NCBI GenBank assembly: GCA_964019155.1
Contig: OZ025244.1
Span: 32,548,903 to 32,612,902 of the forward strand
DNA length: 64,000 nt
Direction: 5' to 3'
DNA from: Osedax fenrisi
Lineage: Eukaryota > Annelida > Polychaeta > Sabellida > Siboglinidae
Within the stretch, counting starts at the first letter, position 1; each line of letters opens with the position of its first letter. The notes below the pieces were generated by a model. It was not told the DNA's origin. It worked only from the letters and a program-made list of their open reading frames with translations, and ran no database searches. This document shows positions 11,601 through 24,402 of the stretch, piece after piece. A program made the translations under genes and the position numbers.

Positions 11601-11854
11601 TAGCTAACTTTAGCTAACTCTAGCTAACTCTAGGTAACTCTAGGTAACTCTAGCTAACTCTAGCTAACTTTAGCTAACTCTATGTAACTCTAGCTAACGC
11701 TAGCTAACTCTAGCTAACTCTAGGTAATTCTAGCTAACTCTAGCTAACTCTAGGTAACTCTAGCTAACTCTAGGTAACTCTAGCTAACTCTAGCTAACTC
11801 TAGGTAACTCTAGGTAACTCTAGGTAACTCTAGGTAACTCTAGGTAACTCTAGG
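5654..11854 (+). repeat. Decamer satellite array, segment A1 (620 units)
   Basis: Length is 2 + 620 x 10 minus 1; the missing base is in the 9-base unit at 7546-7554. The left part (to about 7.98 kb) follows the module 1/11 right-flank pattern, including the unusual CTGG unit at 6783. Around 8,304-8,700 the array shows the right-flank pattern of modules 3, 9, 10 and 12, with no module in front of it. Two TAAGTC units at 8915 and 9075 mark a 160-base duplication. From about 9,075 on, the segment is collinear with 60,579 onward. It ends in six GG-type units. No gene is visible. Confidence 0.99.
8304..8700 (+). repeat. Orphan module right flank without a module
   Basis: From the TAGT-ending unit near 8310 the decamer order is identical to that immediately after modules 3, 9, 10 and 12: one TAGT unit, four plain units, TAACTATAGC, then the GG, GC, GG, GG, GC, GG order. 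The TAAATCTAGC unit and the unique GCCTACTC variant (8614) follow at the expected distances. Scaling from module 3, a module should occupy about 7,860-8,291, but decamers fill that space. This looks like an exchange breakpoint next to the module 3' end, or a copy that never held the module. Confidence 0.75.
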
Positions 11855-12085
11855 TTACAACTCTATGCTACACTAAAATATAATACTCCATCTACTCGAC
11901 TTAGGTCATCGAATGATAAACTTGTACTCGTCTATCATAAATCCAAGTTGATTCGAACAAGCAATCGTGCTTTCTCGTGTAGTTCACCAACGTTATGGAA
12001 TTCTATTCCTCTCCATATCAGATCAATACATTATACACATAAGTTTAAGAATGTATTGAAATCATATATATTATCAACGAATTGA
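11855..12085 (+). pseudogene. RT C-terminal fragment, module 2
   Basis: The 76-codon frame is intact to TGA at 12,083-12,085 and identical to module 1 as far as I can see. It has no start codon and is a non-functional remnant. Confidence 0.85.
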
Positions 12086-12287
12086 TACTTGATTGTTTAA
12101 TATATAATTATAATATTTTGTATAACTTATATTACACGATTGTTTATGTTTTTTTGTTTACTATATGTTTTTTACTATATGTTTATGTTTATAATCATCT
12201 TCTCTTCTCACACTTATCAGAACAATCTTTGTTGTTATTTAATGAGTGTTTAAATAAATCGTGTTATTATTATTATTATTATTATTA
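11855..12287 (+). mobile_element. Module 2: retrotransposon 3'-end module, sister of module 13
   Basis: This 433-base copy has a (TTA)8 tail. It differs from module 1 by C to G at 12,263, just before the tail; only module 13 shares this change. Its right flank also carries a TATC unit before TAACTATAGC, seen only after module 13. Six GG-type decamers precede it. The coding fragment is 11,855-12,085. Confidence 0.9.
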
Positions 12288-15200
12288 GGTAACTCTAGCT
12301 AACTCTAGTTAACTCTAGCTAACTCTAGCTAACTCTAGCTAACTCTATCTAACTATAGCTAACTCTAGGTAACTCTAGGTAACTCTAGCTAACTCTAGGT
12401 AACTTTAGCTAACTCTAGCTAACTCTAGCTAACTCTAGCTAACTCTAGCTAACTCTAGCTAACTCTAGCTAACTCTAGCTAACTCTAGGTAACTCTAGCT
12501 AACTCTAGCTAACTCTAGCTAACTCTAGCTAACTCTAGCTAACTCTAGGTAACTCTAGCTAACTCTATGTAACTTTAGCTAACTCTAGCTAACTCTAGCT
12601 AACTCTAGCTAACTCTAGCTAACTCTAGGTAACTCTAGCTAACTCTAGCTAACTCTAGCTAACTCTAGCTAACTCTAGCTAACTCTAGCTAACTCTAGGT
12701 AACTCTAGCTAACTCTAGGTAACTCTAGATAACTCTAGCTAACTCTAGGTAACTTTAGCTAACTCTAGCTAACTCTAGCTAACTCTAGCTAACTCTAGCT
12801 AACTCTAGCTAACTCTAGCTAACTTTAGCTAACTCTAGGTAACTCTAGCTAACTCTAGCTAACTCTAGCTAACTCTAGCTAACTCTAGCTAACTCTAGGT
12901 AACTCTAGCTAACTCTATGTAACTCTAGATAACTCTAGCTAACTCTAGCTAACTCTAGCTAACTCTAGGTAAGTCTAGCTAACTCTAGCTAACTCTAGCT
13001 AACTCTAGCTAACTCTAGCTAATTTTAGCTAACTCTAGCTAACTCTAGCTAACTCTAGCTAACTCTAGCTAACTCTAGGTAACTTTAGCTAACTCTAGGT
13101 AACTTTAGCTAACTCTAGCTAACTCTAGGTAACTCTAGCTAACTCTAGCTAACTCTAGGTAACTCTAGCTAACTCTAGCTAACTCTAGCTAACTCTAGGT
13201 AACGCTAGCTAACTCTAGCTAACTCTAGCTAACTCTAGCTAACTCTAGGTAACTCTAGGTAACTCTAGCTAACTCTAGCTAACTCTAGGTAACTCTAGCT
13301 AACTCTAGCTAACTCTAGGTAACTCTAGGTAACTCTAGCTAACTCTAGCTAACTCTAGCTAACTCTAGGTAACTCTAGGTAACTCTAGGTAACTTTAGCT
13401 AACTCTGGCTAACTCTAGCTAACTCTAGGTAACTCTAGCTAACTTTAGCTAATTCTAGCTAACTCTAGCTAACTCTAGGTAACTCTAGCTAACTCTAGCT
13501 AACTTTAGCTAACTCTAGGTAACTCTAGCTAACTCTAGCTAACTCTAGCTAACTCTAGCTAACTCTAGCTAACTCTAGCTAACTCTAGCTAACTCTAGGT
13601 AACTCTAGCTAACTCTAGCTAACTTTAGATAACTCTAGCTAACTCTAGCTAACTTTAGCTAACTCTAGCTAACTCTAGCTAACTCTAGCTAACTCTAGCT
13701 AATTTTAGCTAACTCTAGCTAACTCTAGCTAACTCTAGCTAACTCTAGCTAACTCTATGTAACTTTAGCTAACTCTAGGTAACTTTAGCTAACTCTAGCT
13801 AACTCTAGTTAACTCTAGCTAACTCTAGCTAACTCTAGGTAACTCTAGCTAACTCTAGCTAACTCTAGCTAACTCTAGGTAACTCTAGCTAACTCTAGCT
13901 AACTCTAGCTAACTCTAGCTAACTCTAGCTAACTCTAGCTAACTCTAGGTAACTCTAGCTAACTCTAGGTAAATCTAGGTAACTCTAGCTAACTTTAGCT
14001 AACTCTAGCTAACTCTAGGTAACTTTAGCTAACTCTAGCTAACTCTAGCTAACTCTAGCTAACTCTAGCTAACTCTAGGTAACTCTAGTTAACTCTAGCT
14101 AACTCTAGCTAACTCTAGCTAATTCTAGCTAACTCTAGCTAACTCTTGCTAACTCTAGCTAACTTTAAGTAATCTAGCTAACTCTAGCTAACTTTAGCTA
14201 ACTCTAGCTAACTCTAGCTAACTTTAGCTAACTCTAGCTAACTCTAGGTAACTCTAGGTAACTCTAGCTAACTCTAGCTAACTCTAGCTAACTCTAGCTA
14301 ATTTTAGCTAACTTTAGCTAACTCTAGCTAACTCTAGCTAACTTTAGCTAACTCTAGCTAACTCTAGTTAACTCTAGCTAACTCTAGCTAACTCTAGGTA
14401 ACTCTAGCTAACTCTAGCTAACTCTAGCTAACTCTAGGTAACGCTAGCTAACTCTAGCTAACTCTAGCTAACTCTAGCTAACTCTAGGTAACTCTAGCTA
14501 ACTTTAGCTAACTCTAGCTAACTCTAGCTATCTCTAGCTAACTTTAAGTAACTCTAGCTAACTCTAGCTAACTTTAGCTAACTCTAGCTAACTCTAGCTA
14601 ACTTTAGCTAACTCTAGCTAACTCTAGCTAACTCTAGGTAACTCTAGCTAACTCTAGCTAACTTTAGCTAACTCTATGTAACTCTAGCTAACTCTAGCTA
14701 ACTCTAGCTAACTCTAAGTAATATTAGCTAACTTTAGCTAACTCTAGCTAACTCTAGGTAACTCTAGCTAACTCTAGCTAACTCTAGCTAACTCTAGCTA
14801 ACTCTAGGTAACTCTAGCTAACTCTAGTTAACTCTAGCTAACTCTAGGTAACTCTAGGTAACTCTAGCTAACTTTAGCTAACTTTAGGTAACTATAGGTA
14901 ACTCTAGGTAACTCTAGCTAACTCTAGCTAACTCTAGCTAACTCTAGGTAACTCTAGCTAACTCTAGGTAAATCTAGGTAACTCTAGCTAACTTTAGCTA
15001 ACTCTAGCTAACTCTAGCTAACTCTAGCTAACTCTAGCTAACTCTAGCTAACTCTAGGTAAATCTAGGTAACTCTAGCTAACTTTAGCTAACTCTAGCTA
15101 ACTTTAGGTAACTTTAGCTAACTCTAGCTAACTCTAGCTAACTCTAGCTAACTCTAGCTAACTCTAGGTAACTCTAGTTAACTCTAGCTAACTCTAGCTA

Positions 15201-16107
15201 ACTCTAGCTAATTCTAGCTAACTCTAGCTAACTCTTGCTAACTCTAGCTAACTTTAAGTAACTCTAGCTAACTCTAGCTAACTTTAGCTAACTCTAGCTA
15301 ACTCTAGCTAACTTTAGCTAACTCTAGCTAACTCTAGGTAACTCTAGGTAACTCTAGCTAACTCTAGCTAACTCTAGCTAACTCTAGCTAATTTTAGCTA
15401 ACTCTAGCTAACTCTAGCTAACTCTAGCTAACTCTAGCTAACTCTAGGTAACTTTAGCTAACTCTAGGTAATCTAGATAACTCTATCTAACTCTAGCTAA
15501 CTCTAGCTAACTCTAGGTAAGTCTAGCTAACTCTAGCTAACTCTAGCTAAATCTAGCTAACTCTATGTAACTCTAGGTAACTCTAGCTAACTTTAGCTAA
15601 CTCTAGATAACTCTAGCTAACTCTAGGTAACTCTAGCTAACTCTAGCTAACTCTAGCTAACTCTAGCTAACTTTAGCTAACTCTAGGTAACTCTAGCTAA
15701 CTCTAGCTAACTCTAGCTAACTCTAGCTAACTCTATGTAACTCTAGGTAACTCTAGATAACTTTAGCTAACTCTAGCTAACTCTAGCTAACTCTAGCTAA
15801 CTTTAAGTAACTCTAGCTAACTCTAGCTAACTTTAGCTAACTCTAGCTAACTCTAGCTAACTTTAGCTAACTCTAGCTAACTCTAGGTAACTCTAGGTAA
15901 CTCTAGCTAACTCTAGCTAACTTTAGCTAACTCTATGTAACTCTAGCTAACGCTAGATAACTCTAGCTAACTCTAGGTAATTCTAGCTAACTCTAGCTAA
16001 CTCTAGGTAACTCTAGCTAACTCTAGCTAACTCTAGCTAACTCTAGGTAACTCTAGGTAACTCTAGGTAACTCTAGGTAACTCTAGGTAACTCTAGGTAA
16101 CTCTAGG
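12288..16107 (+). repeat. Decamer satellite array, segment A2 (382 units)
   Basis: Length is 2 + 382 x 10 minus 2. The two 9-base units are at 14,170 (after a TTTAAG unit, shared with A1 and A11) and 15,469 (TAATCTAGA, shared with A8, A9 and A11 at 639, 639, 599 and 639 bases before the next module). A CTGG variant near 13,406 repeats the A1 landmark. Its order closely follows A11 once the 520-base duplication in A11 is removed (382 against 385 units). No gene is visible. Confidence 0.99.
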
Positions 16108-16338
16108 TTACAACTCTATGCTACACTAAAATATAATACTCCATCTACTCGACTTAGGTCATCGAATGATAAACTTGTACTCGTCTATCATAAATCCAAG
16201 TTGATTCGAACAAGCAATCGTGCTTTCTCGTGTAGTTCACCAACGTTATGGAATTCTATTCCTCTCCATATCAGATCAATACATTATACACATAAGTTTA
16301 AGAATGTATTGAAATCATATATATTATCAACGAATTGA
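16108..16338 (+). pseudogene. RT C-terminal fragment, module 3
   Basis: The 76-codon frame is intact to TGA at 16,336-16,338 and the same as module 1. Confidence 0.85.
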
Positions 16339-16540
16339 TACTTGATTGTTTAATATATAATTATAATATTTTGTATAACTTATATTACACGATTGTTTAT
16401 GTTTTTTTGTTTACTATATGTTTTTTACTATATGTTTATGTTTATAATCATCTTCTCTTCTCACACTTATCAGAACAATCTTTGTTGTTATTTAATGAGT
16501 GTTTAAATAAATCGTCTTATTATTATTATTATTATTATTA
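16108..16540 (+). mobile_element. Module 3: retrotransposon 3'-end module
   Basis: This is a 433-base copy with a (TTA)8 tail and no differences from module 1 that I could see. Its right flank belongs to the TAAATC/GCCTACTC class shared with modules 9, 10 and 12, but those three have (TTA)7. The tail shortening therefore happened after that flank class arose. Confidence 0.9.
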
Positions 16541-19500
16541 GGTAACTCTAGCTAACTCTAGTTAACTCTAGCTAACTCTAGCTAACTCTAGCTAACTCTA
16601 GCTAACTATAGCTAACTCTAGGTAACTCTAGCTAACTCTAGGTAACTCTAGGTAACTCTAGCTAACTCTAGGTAACTTTAGCTAACTCTAGCTAACTCTA
16701 GCTAACTCTAGCTAACTCTAGCTAACTCTAGCTAACTCTAGCTAAATCTAGCTAACTCTAGGTAACTCTAGCTAACTCTAGCTAACTCTAGCTAACTCTA
16801 GCTAACTCTAGCTAACTCTAGGTAACTCTAGCTAACTCTATGTAACTCTAGCTAACTCTAGCCTACTCTAGCTAACTCTAGCTAACTCTAGCTAACTCTA
16901 GGTAACTCTAGCTAACTCTAGCTAACTCTAGCTAACTCTAGCTAACTCTAGCTAACTCTAGGTAACTCTAGCTAACTCTAGGTAACTCTAGATAACTCTA
17001 GCTAACTCTAGGTAACTTTATCTAACTCTAGCTAACTCTAGCTAACTCTAGCTAACTCTAGCTAACTCTAGCTAACTCTAGCTAACTCTAGGTAACTCTA
17101 GCTAACTCTAGCTAACTCTAGCTAACTCTAGCTAACTCTAGCTAACTCTAGCTAACTCTAGGTAACTCTAGCTAACTCTAGCTAACTCTAGCTAACTCTA
17201 GGTAACTCTAGCTAACTCTATGTAACTCTAGATAACTCTAGCTAACTCTAGCTAACTCTAGCTAACTCTAGGTAAGTCTAGCTAACTCTAGCTAACTCTA
17301 GCTAACTCTAGCTAACTCTAGCTAACTCTAGCTAATTTTAGCTAACTCTAGCTAACTCTAGCTAACTCTAGGTAACTTTAGCTAACTCTAGGTAACTTTA
17401 GCTAACTCTAGCTAACTCTAGGTAACTCTAGCTAACTCTAGCTAACTTTAGCTAACTCTAGGTAACTCTAGCTAACTCTAGCTAACTCTAGCTAACTCTA
17501 GCTAACTCTAGCTAACTCTATGTAACTCTAGGTAACTCTAGCTAACTTTAGCTAACTCTAGCTAACTCTAGCTAACTCTAGCTAACTCTAGGTAACTCTA
17601 GCTAACTCTAGCTAACTTTAGCTAACTCTAGCTAACTCTAGCTAACTTTAGCTAACTCTAGCTAACTCTAGCTAACTCTAGCTAACTCTAGCTAATTTTA
17701 GCTAACTATAGCTAACTCTAGCTAACTCTAGCTAACTCTAGCTAACTCTAGCTAACTCTAGCTAATTTTAGCTAACTCTAGCTAACTCTAGCTAACTCTA
17801 GCTAACTCTAGCTAACTCTAGGTAACTTTAACTAACTCTAGGTAACTTTAGCTAACTCTAGCTAACTCTAGGTAACTCTAGCTAACTCTAGCTAACTCTA
17901 GCTAACTCTAGCTAACTCTAGCTAACTCTAGCTAACTCTAGGTAACTCTAGCTAACTCTAGGTAACTCTAGATAACTCTAGCTAACTCTAGGTAACTTTA
18001 TCTAACTCTAGCTAACTCTAGCTAACTCTAGCTAACTCTAGCTAACTCTAGCTAACTCTAGCTAACTCTAGGTAACTCTAGCTAACTCTAGCTAACTCTA
18101 GGTAACTCTAGCTAACTCTATGTAACTCTAGATAACTCTAGCTAACTCTAGCTAACTCTAGCTAACTCTAGGTAAGTCTAGCTAACTCTAGCTAACTCTA
18201 GCTAACTCTAGCTAACTCTAGCTAACTCTAGCTAATTTTAGCTAACTCTAGCTAACTCTAGCTAACTCTAGGTAACTTTAGCTAACTCTAGGTAACTTTA
18301 GCTAACTCTAGCTAACTCTAGGTAACTCTAGCTAACTCTAGCTAACTTTAGCTAACTCTAGGTAACTCTAGCTAACTCTAGCTAACTCTAGCTAACTCTA
18401 GCTAACTCTAGCTAACTCTATGTAACTCTAGGTAACTCTAGCTAACTTTAGCTAACTCTAGCTAACTCTAGCTAACTCTAGCTAACTCTAGGTAACTCTA
18501 GCTAACTCTAGCTAACTTTAGCTAACTCTAGCTAACTCTAGCTAACTTTAGCTAACTCTAGCTAACTCTAGCTAACTCTAGCTAACTCTAGCTAATTTTA
18601 GCTAACTATAGCTAACTCTAGCTAACTCTAGCTAACTCTAGCTAACTCTAGGTAACTTTAGCTAACTCTAGGTAACTTTAGCTAACTCTAGCTAACTCTA
18701 GTTAACTCTAGCTAACTCTAGCTAACTCTAGGTAACTCTAGCTAACTCTAGCTAACTCTAGCTAACTCTAGGTAACTCTAGCTAACTCTAGCTAACTCTA
18801 GCTAACTCTAGCTAACTCTAGGTAACTCTAGGTAACGCTAGCTAACTCTAGCTAACTCTAGCTAACTCTAGGTAACTCTAGGTAACTCTAGGTAACTCTA
18901 GCTAACTCTAGCTAACTCTAGGTAACTCTAGGTAACTCTAGCTAACTCTAGCTAACTCTATCTAACTCTAGGTAACTCTATGTAACTCTAGCTAACGTTA
19001 GCTAACTCTAGGTAACTATAGGTAACTCTAGGTAACTCTAGCTAACTCTAGCTAACTCTAGCTAACTCTAGCTAACTCTAGGTAACTCTAGCTAACTCTA
19101 GGTAACTTTAGCTAACTCTAGCTAACTCTAGCTAACTCTAGCTAACTCTAGCTAACTCTAGCTAACTCTAGCTAACTCTAGCTAACTCTAGCTAACTCTA
19201 GGTAACTCTAGTTAACTCTAGCTAACTCTAGCTAACTCTAGCTAATTCTAGCTAACTCTAGCTAACTCTTGCTAACTCTAGCTAACTTTAAGTAACTCTA
19301 GCTAACTCTAGCTAATTTTAGCTAACTCTAGCTAACTCTAGCTAACTTTAGCTAACTCTAGCTAACTCTAGGTAACTCTAGGTAACTCTAGCTAACTCTA
19401 GCTAACTCTAGCTAACTCTAGCTAATTTTAGCTAACTCTAGCTAACTCTAGCTAACTCTAGCTAACTTTAGCTAACTCTAGCTAACTCTAGTTAACTCTA

Positions 19501-19920
19501 GCTAACTCTAGCTAACTCTAGGTAACTCTAGCTAACTCTAGCTAACTCTAGCTAACTCTAGGTAACGCTAGCTAAATCTAGCTAACTCTAGCTAACTCTA
19601 GATAACTCTAGCTAACTTTAGCTAACTCTAGCTAACTCTAGCTAACTCTAGCTAACTTTAAGTAACTCTATCTAACTCTAGCTAACTTTAGCTAACTCTA
19701 GCTAACTCTAGCTAACTTTAGCTAACTCTAGCTAACTCTAGCTAACTCTAGGTAACTCTAGCTAACTCTAGCTAACTTTAGCTAACTCTATGTAACTCTA
19801 GCTAACTCTAGCTAACTCTAGCTAACTCTAAGTAATATTAGCTAACTTTAGCTAACTCTAGCTAACTCTAGGTAACTCTAGCTAACTCTAGATAACTCTA
19901 GCTAACTCTAGCTAACTCTA

Positions 19921-21720
19921 GGTAACTCTAGCTAACTCTAGTTAACTCTAGCTAACTCTAGGTAACTCTAGGTAACTCTAGCTAACTTTAGCTAACTTTA
20001 GGTAACTATAGGTAACTCTAGGTAACTCTAGCTAACTCTAGCTAACTCTAGCTAACTCTAGGTAACTCTAGCTAACTCTATGTAAATCTAGGTAACTCTA
20101 GCTAACTTTAGCTAACTCTAGCTAACTCTAGCTAACTCTAGCTAACTCTAGCTAACTCTAGCTAACTCTAGGTAACTCTAGCTAACTCTAGCTAACTCTA
20201 GCTAACTCTAGCTAACTCTAGCTAACTCTAGGTAATTCTAGCTAACTCTAGGTAACTCTAGATAACTCTAGCTAACTCTAGCTAACTCTAGCTAACTCTA
20301 GGTAAGTCTAGCTAACTCTAGCTAACTCTAGCTAACTCTAGCTAACTCTAGGTAACTCTAGGTAACTCTAGGTAACTTTAGCTAACTCTAGATAACTCTA
20401 GCTAACTCTAGGTAACTCTAGCTAACTCTAGCTAACTCTAGCTAACTCTAGCTAACTTTAGCTAACTCTAGGTAACTCTAGCTAACTCTAACTAACTCTA
20501 GCTAACTCTAGCTAACTCTATGTAACTCTAGGTAACTCTAGATAACTTTAGCTAACTCTAGGTAACTTTAGCTAACTCTAGGTAACTTTAGCTAACTCTA
20601 GGTAACTTTAGCTAACTCTAGGTAACTCTAGCTAACTCTAGCTAACTCTAGCTAACTCTAGCTAACTCTAGGTAACTTTAGCTAACTCTAGGTAACTTTA
20701 GCTAACTCTAGCTAACTCTAGTTAACTCTAGCTAACTCTAGCTAACTCTAGGTAACTCTAGCTAACTCTAGCTAACTCTAGCTAACTCTAGGTAACGCTA
20801 GCTAACTCTAGCTAACTCTAGCTAACTCTAGCTAACTCTAGGTAACTCTAGGTAACGCTAGCTAACTCTAGCTAACTCTAGCTAACTCTAGGTAACTCTA
20901 GGTAACTCTAGGTAACTCTAGCTAACTCTAGCTAACTCTAGGTAACTCTAGGTAACTCTAGCTAACTCTAGCTAACTCTAGCTAACTCTAGCTAACTCTA
21001 GGTAACTCTAGCTAACTCTAGTTAACTCTAGCTAACTCTAGGTAACTCTAGGTAACTCTAGCTAACTTTAGCTAACTTTAGGTAACTATAGGTAACTCTA
21101 GGTAACTCTAGCTAACTCTAGCTAACTCTAGCTAACTCTAGGTAACTCTAGCTAACTCTAGGTAAATCTAGGTAACTCTAGCTAACTTTAGCTAACTCTA
21201 GCTAACTCTAGCTAACTCTAGCTAACTCTAGCTAACTCTAGCTAACTCTAGCTAACTCTAGGTAACTCTAGCTAACTCTAGCTAACTCTAGCTAACTCTA
21301 GCTAACTCTAGGTAACTCTAGCTAACTCTAGGTAACTCTAGATAACTCTAGCTAACTCTAGCTAACTCTAGCTAACTCTAGGTAAGTCTAGCTAACTCTA
21401 GCTAACTCTAGCTAACTCTAGCTAACTCTAGGTAACTCTAGGTAACTCTAGCTAACTTTAGCTAACTCTAGATAACTCTAGCTAACTCTAGGTAACTCTA
21501 GCTAACTCTAGCTAACTCTAGCTAACTCTAGCTAACTTTAGCTAACTCTAGGTAACTCTAGCTAACTCTAGCTAACTCTAGCTAACTCTAGCTAACTCTA
21601 TGTAACTCTAGGTAACTCTAGATAACTTTAGCTAACTCTAGGTAACTTTAGCTAACTCTAGGTAACTTTAGCTAACTCTAGGTAACTTTAGCTAACTCTA
21701 GGTAACTCTAGCTAACTCTA
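19921..21720 (+). repeat. 1,080-base higher-order repeat, two copies of about 0.72 kb
   Basis: Landmarks recur at exactly 1,080 bases: the TAGT unit region (19,921/21,001), TAAGTC (20,303/21,383) and the block beginning with a TATG unit (20,521/21,601). Each copy ends in a run of a 20-base dimer, a GG unit with TTT alternating with a plain unit (20,541-20,620 and 21,621-21,700). This is the clearest case of a two-decamer period in the window. Confidence 0.87.
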
Positions 21721-22019
21721 GCTAACTCTAGCTAACTCTAGGTAACTCTAGGTAACTCTAGCTAACTCTAGCTAACTTTAGCTAACTCTATGTAACTCTA
21801 GCTAACTCTAGCTAACTCTAGCTAACTCTAGGTAACTCTAGGTAACTCTAGATAACTTTAGCTAACTCTAGCTAACTCTAGCTAACTCTAGCTAACTTTA
21901 AGTAACTCTAGCTAACTCTAGCTAACTCTAGCTAACTCTAGGTAACTCTAGCTAACTCTAGGTAACTCTAGATAACTCTAGCTAACTCTAGCTAACTCTA
22001 GCTAACTCTAGCTAACTTT

Positions 22020-22430
22020 AGCTAACTCTATGTAACTCTAGCTAACTCTAGCTAACTCTAGCTAACTCTAGGTAATTCTAGCTAACTCTAGCTAACTCTA
22101 GGTAACTCTAGCTAACTCTAGCTAACTCTAGCAAATCTAGCTAACTCTAGGTAACTCTAGGTAACTCTAGGTAACTCTAGGTAACTCTAGCTAACTCTAG
22201 CTAACTCTAGCTAACTCTAGGTAACTCTAGGTAACTCTAGGTAACTCTAGCTAACTCTAGCTAACTTTAGCTAACTTTAGGTAACTATATGTAACTCTAG
22301 GTAACTCTAGCTAACTCTAGCTAACTATAGCTAACTTTAAGTAACTCTAGCTAACTCTAGCTAACTTTAGCTAACTCTAAGTAACTCTAGCTAACTCTAG
22401 CTAACTTTAGCTAACTCTATGTAACTCTAG
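22020..22430 (+). repeat. Apparent empty module site
   Basis: From about 22,020 the order matches the left flank of modules 4-7: a TATG unit, plain units, TAATTCTAGC, then a unit starting after GC with AAA as seen before modules 6 and 7. Four consecutive GG units follow (22,142-22,181), as just before modules. Instead of a module, the array goes almost directly into the right-flank pattern of modules 4-7: TAACTTTAGC, TAACTTTAGG, the rare TAACTATATG (22,282), then TAACTTTAAG and a TAAG unit. Unit counts near the junction differ slightly from the module-bearing copies. Confidence 0.72.
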
Positions 22431-24171
22431 CTAACTCTAGCTAACTCTAGCTAACTCTAGCTAACTCTAGCTAATTTTAGCTAACTCTAGCTAACTCTAG
22501 CTAACTCTAGCTAACTCTAGCTAACTCTAGGTAACTTTAGCTAACTCTAGGTAACTTTAGCTAACTCTAGCTAACTCTAGTTAACTCTAGCTAACTCTAG
22601 CTAACTCTAGCTAACTCTAGGTAACTCTAGCTAACTCTAGCTAACTCTAGGTAACGCTAGCTAACTCTAGCTAACTCTAGCTAACTCTAGCTAACTCTAG
22701 GTAACTCTAGTTAACTCTAGCTAACTCTAGCTAACTCTAGCTAATTCTAGCTAACTCTAGCTAACTCTTGCTAACTCTAGCTAACTTTAAGTAACTCTAG
22801 CTAACTCTAGCTAATTTTAGCTAACTCTAGCTAACTCTAGCTAACTTTAGCTAACTCTAGCTAACTCTAGGTAACTCTAGGTAACTCTAGCTAACTCTAG
22901 CTAACTCTAGCTAACTCTAGCTAATTTTAGCTAACTCTAGCTAACTCTAGCTAACTCTAGCTAACTTTAGCTAACTCTAGCTAACTCTAGTTAACTCTAG
23001 CTAACTCTAGCTAACTCTAGGTAACTCTAGCTAACTCTAGCTAACTCTAGCTAACTCTAGGTAACGCTAGCTAAATCTAGCTAACTCTAGCTAACTCTAG
23101 CTAACTCTAGGTAACTCTAGCTAACTTTAGCTAACTCTAGCTAACTCTAGCTAACTCTAGCTAACTTTAAGTAACTCTAGCTAACTCTAGCTAACTTTAG
23201 CTAATTCTAGCTAACTCTAGCTAACTTTAGCTAACTCTAGCTAACTCTAGCTAACTCTAGGTAACTCTAGCTAACTCTAGCTAACTTTAGCTAACTCTAT
23301 GTAACTCTAGCTAACTCTAGCTAACTCTAGCTAACTCTAAGTAATATTAGCTAACTTTAGCTAACTCTAGCTAACTCTAGGTAACTCTAGCTAACTCTAG
23401 GTAACTCTAGGTAACTCTAGCTAACTCTAGCTAACTCTAGCTAACTCTAGCTAATTTTAGCTAACTCTAGCTAACTCTAGGTAACTCTAGCTAACTCTAT
23501 GTAAATCTAGGTAACTCTAGCTAACTTTAGCTAACTCTAGCTAACTCTAGCTAACTCTAGCTAACTCTAGCTAACTCTAGCTAACTCTAGGTAACTCTAG
23601 CTAACTCTAGCTAACTCTAGCTAACTCTAGCTAACTCTAGCTAACTCTAGGTAATTCTAGCTAACTCTAGGTAACTCTAGATAACTCTAGCTAACTTTAA
23701 GTAACTCTTGCTAACTCTAGCTAACTTTAGCTAACTCTAGCTAACTCTAGCTAACTTTAGCTAACTCTAGCTAACTCTAGCTAACTCTAGGTAACTCTAG
23801 CTAACTCTAGCTAACTTTAGCTAACTCTATGTAACTCTAGCTAACTCTAGCTAACTCTAGCTAACTCTAAGTAATATTAGCTAACTTTAGCTAACTCTAG
23901 CTAACTCTAGGTAACTCTAGCTAACTCTAGCTAACTCTAGCTAACTCTAGCTAACTCTAGGTAACTCTAGCTAACTCTAGTTAACTCTAGCTAACTCTAG
24001 GTAACTCTAGGTAACTCTAGCTAACTTTAGCTAACTTTAGGTAACTATAGGTAACTCTAGCTAACTCTAGCTAACTCTAGGTAACTCTAGCTAACTCTAG
24101 CTAACTCTAGCTAACTCTAGCTAACTCTAGGTAACTCTAGGTAACTCTAGGTAACTCTAGGTAACTCTAGG

Positions 24172-24402
24172 TTACAACTCTATGCTACACTAAAATATAA
24201 TACTCCATCTACTCGACTTAGGTCATCGAATGATAAACTTGTACTCGTCTATCATAAATCCAAGTTGATTTGAACAAGCAATCGTGCTTTCTCGTGTAGT
24301 TCACCAACATTATGGAATTCTATTCCTCTCCATATCAGATCAATACATTATACACATAAGTTTAAGAATGTATTGAAATCATATATATTATCAACGAATT
24401 GA
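24172..24402 (+). pseudogene. RT C-terminal fragment with premature stop, module 4
   Basis: The change at 24,271 turns codon 34 from CGA (Arg) to TGA, stopping the frame inside the conserved block, four codons before RAFS. The change at 24,309 is silent (ACG to ACA). This is the only copy in which I see the frame broken. Confidence 0.87.

Larger units (their letters stand above)
9075..12496 (+). repeat. Long-range segmental duplication, copy 1 (partner 60,579-64,000)
   Basis: The segment around module 2 matches the end of the window at a constant offset of 51,504. Landmarks are TAAGTC 9075/60,579, TAACGTT 9895/61,399, module start 11,855/63,359, the module C-to-G change 12,263/63,767, and a GG unit at 12,488/63,992. 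Both copies also share a shortened run (two plain units) before the TAACGC-TAAATC pair, and a TATC unit before TAACTATAGC in the right flank. Unique differences exist, for example an extra GG unit near 11,774. Confidence 0.85.
16541..24171 (+). repeat. Decamer satellite array, segment A3 (763 units), longest module-free stretch
   Basis: Length is 2 + 763 x 10 minus 1; the 9-base unit is AAATCTAGC at 22,133. Three higher-order patterns are nested here. A 900-base repeat is marked by TAAGTC units at 17,273 and 18,173. A 1,080-base repeat pairs about 19,921-20,640 with 21,001-21,720. A joined left/right flank without a module lies near 22,182. The orphan right-flank marker GCCTACTC follows module 3 at 16,861. 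No gene is visible. Confidence 0.99.
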
